Shown here in pieces: positions 4,910 to 5,398 of a stretch of DNA of 5,398 nt. The DNA lies in contig JADJDU010000020.1 of NCBI GenBank assembly GCA_016702505.1, positions 1 through 5,398 on the forward strand, read 5' to 3'. Below the pieces are notes generated by a model. The model did no database searches. It saw nothing but the letters and a program-made list of their open reading frames with translations, and was not told the DNA's origin. How positions within the stretch are numbered: the stretch's first letter is position 1; each line of letters begins with the position of its first letter. The translations under genes and the position numbers were made by a program. The DNA comes from Microthrixaceae bacterium. Its GTDB lineage: Bacteria > Actinomycetota > Acidimicrobiia > Acidimicrobiales > Iamiaceae.

Positions 4910-5199
4910 CTTCACATGACCCAACCGGGGTACCGGGGCCAACTGGGGGCCAACTGGGGGCCAGGCCCCCAGCCGAAACCACTGGGGGCCTGGGGGCCAC
5001 TGGGGTTACTAGAGACCCCAGTGGCCCAGGCCCCCGGTTCGGCCACTGGTACCGGGTACCGGGGGCCGGGGGCGAAGAAGCAGATCGACCGAACCCGACC
5101 ATCACCCAACCGCTACCTCGAAGCCCGAGACCACCGGGCCGAGATCCTCGGCTGTGGACCACCTCCCCTTCCCTCCGCTGCCTGAAACAACTTCACTGA
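4906..5199 (+). CDS. doubtful Gly/Pro-rich ORF coupled to the ATPase gene
   Basis: The ATG at 4906 overlaps the ATPase stop as ATGA, with GAGAGG (4893-4898) 7 nt before it, the same coupling as in the rest of the operon. The 97-residue product is low in complexity (collagen-like GVPGPTGGQLGA, then Pro/Arg-rich) and follows the G-run repeats in the DNA. No domain is recognisable. G/C at third positions over the second half (about 60 percent) is lower than in the competing frame starting at 4916, so the frame is unresolved. The whole stretch may instead be a non-coding structural region. Confidence 0.35.
   Translation: MTSHDPTGVPGPTGGQLGARPPAETTGGLGATGVTRDPSGPGPRFGHWYRVPGAGGEEADRPNPTITQPLPRSPRPPGRDPRLWTTSPSLRCLKQLH
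4916..5185 (+). CDS. alternative Gly/Pro-rich ORF overlapping the previous one
   Basis: This frame competes with the ORF at 4906-5199; at most one is likely to be translated. It encodes 89 residues. The first two thirds are repeat-driven (GQLGANWGPGPQP, GAWGPLG), but the end reads more like real protein (RYLEARDHRAEILG) and has somewhat higher G/C at third positions. Its ATG has no good Shine-Dalgarno at normal spacing and is not coupled to the upstream stop. Function unknown. Confidence 0.3.
   Translation: MTQPGYRGQLGANWGPGPQPKPLGAWGPLGLLETPVAQAPGSATGTGYRGPGAKKQIDRTRPSPNRYLEARDHRAEILGCGPPPLPSAA
4927..4960 (+). other. G-quadruplex-forming motif
   Basis: Four G-runs (4927-4930, 4935-4938, 4945-4949, 4956-4960) are separated by loops of 4, 6 and 6 nt, a canonical four-tract pattern with at least four guanines per tract on the plus strand. 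Further G-runs follow at 4984-4988, 4992-4996, 5002-5005, 5061-5065 and 5068-5072. The motif begins 18 bp after the ATPase stop codon. Confidence 0.6.
4939..4960 (+). repeat. 11-bp tandem repeat, two copies
   Basis: CCAACTGGGGG occurs at 4939-4949 and 4950-4960 without mismatch. Variants of ACTGGGG-CC return at 4981-4990 and 4999-5006. GGTACC also appears three times (4929-4934, 5048-5053, 5055-5060), mostly embedded in G-runs. Confidence 0.75.
4954..4972. repeat. 19-nt G/C palindrome
   Basis: CTGGGGGCC and GGCCCCCAG (4954-4962 and 4964-4972) are exact reverse complements around a single central A. It overlaps the second 11-bp tandem repeat and can form a stable stem as a dimer site or cruciform, though the tiny loop disfavours an intrastrand hairpin. 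Confidence 0.65.
4984..5035 (+). repeat. long G/C inverted repeat (strong hairpin)
   Basis: The arm at 5015-5035 (21 nt) is the exact reverse complement of the arm at 4984-5006 (23 nt), apart from a two-G bulge in the left arm; the loop is TACTAGAG (5007-5014). The inner 13 bp are continuous. CCGAAACC (4973-4980) can pair further with GGTTCGG (5036-5042), leaving an ACT bulge and one bulged A. No U-tract follows, so this is not a standard intrinsic terminator, although U-less terminators are reported in actinobacteria. An origin or other structural function is also possible. Confidence 0.75.
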
Positions 5200-5211
5200 A
5201 GGGCAACTGCC

Positions 5212-5394
5212 ATGACCGACCGCCTCGACCTTGACCGGCTCGTCGCCGCTGCGTGCAGCGATGCCACCCGAGGTGGGTGCAACTGTGCGCCCGAGGTGGA
5301 ACTCGCCGAGGTAGCCGATGGGGTCTGGCGAGCGTCAGTCGCCCATGACCCGTGGTGCCGCCTGCTCGCCCAGAGGGCCAGGCCGTGGAACTGA
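5212..5394 (+). CDS. small Cys/His hypothetical protein (60 aa)
   Basis: Function unknown. The N-terminal helix (RLDLDRLVAAACSDATR) is followed by GGCNCAPEVEL, a beta-like stretch (EVADGVWRASVAHDPWC) and a basic end (RLLAQRARPWN). C23, C25, H45 and C49 could together bind one metal ion. Short proteins with a C-x-C-x-P stretch and a later H-D-x-x-C are a recurring type in actinobacterial phages and plasmids, which is recalled rather than checked. AAGGG (5199-5203) lies 8 nt before the ATG. A gap of 26 to 302 bp separates it from the operon, depending on whether an ORF in the G-rich region is real. Confidence 0.7.
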   Translation: MTDRLDLDRLVAAACSDATRGGCNCAPEVELAEVADGVWRASVAHDPWCRLLAQRARPWN

Positions 5395-5398
5395 CCCG

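Noticed and set aside
1..5398. CRISPR array, tRNA or rRNA genes, insertion sequences
   Set aside because: No regularly spaced repeats with unique spacers, no cloverleaf-like segment, no transposase and no terminal inverted repeats were seen; the G-rich repeats are contiguous and low in complexity.

Overview
This window is high-GC DNA with strong G/C preference at codon third positions. Together with apparent leaderless promoters and gene families typical of actinobacterial mobile elements, this suggests an Actinomycetota host (inference; no marker gene identifies the genus). It looks like one end of an integrated element, either a prophage early region or a small integrative replicon. No virion or conjugation gene is visible.

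Layout. Positions 1-75 hold the possible last codons of an upstream gene and a 14-bp sequence present twice in tandem, just before a complete large serine recombinase (76-1467, +), the integrase. Converging on it, with a 17-bp overlap of the 3' ends, is a four-cysteine zinc-ribbon protein on the minus strand (1451-1834), read from a good leaderless-type promoter. A 141-bp divergent control region (1835-1975) follows. From 1976 onward everything is on the plus strand in a tight, translationally coupled operon: a Cro/C1-type HTH protein (1976-2176), two tiny unknown proteins (2173-2304 and 2301-2522), a ParB-like/HTH protein (2519-3349), a DnaB-N-like protein (3396-3779) and a RecA/RepA-type AAA ATPase with a C-terminal winged-helix-like region (3776-4909). 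Next comes a G-rich, repeat-rich stretch (about 4920-5075) containing a G-quadruplex motif and a very long hairpin, with only doubtful coding capacity. The window closes with a small Cys/His protein (5212-5394).

How it may work (inference). The serine recombinase integrates and excises the element. The divergent zinc-ribbon and HTH genes share a control region and may form the regulatory switch. The ParB-like protein, the DnaB-N-like protein and the RepA-like ATPase look like a replication or maintenance module, in which the two parts of a DnaB-type helicase appear to be separate polypeptides. The G-rich hairpin region directly behind them is a candidate origin or termination structure. The most notable sequence-level signals are an 18-bp perfect palindrome inside the ParB-like gene, the DnaB-N-like frame running upstream of its only start codon (a likely frameshift or recoding site), and the G-rich inverted-repeat cluster.
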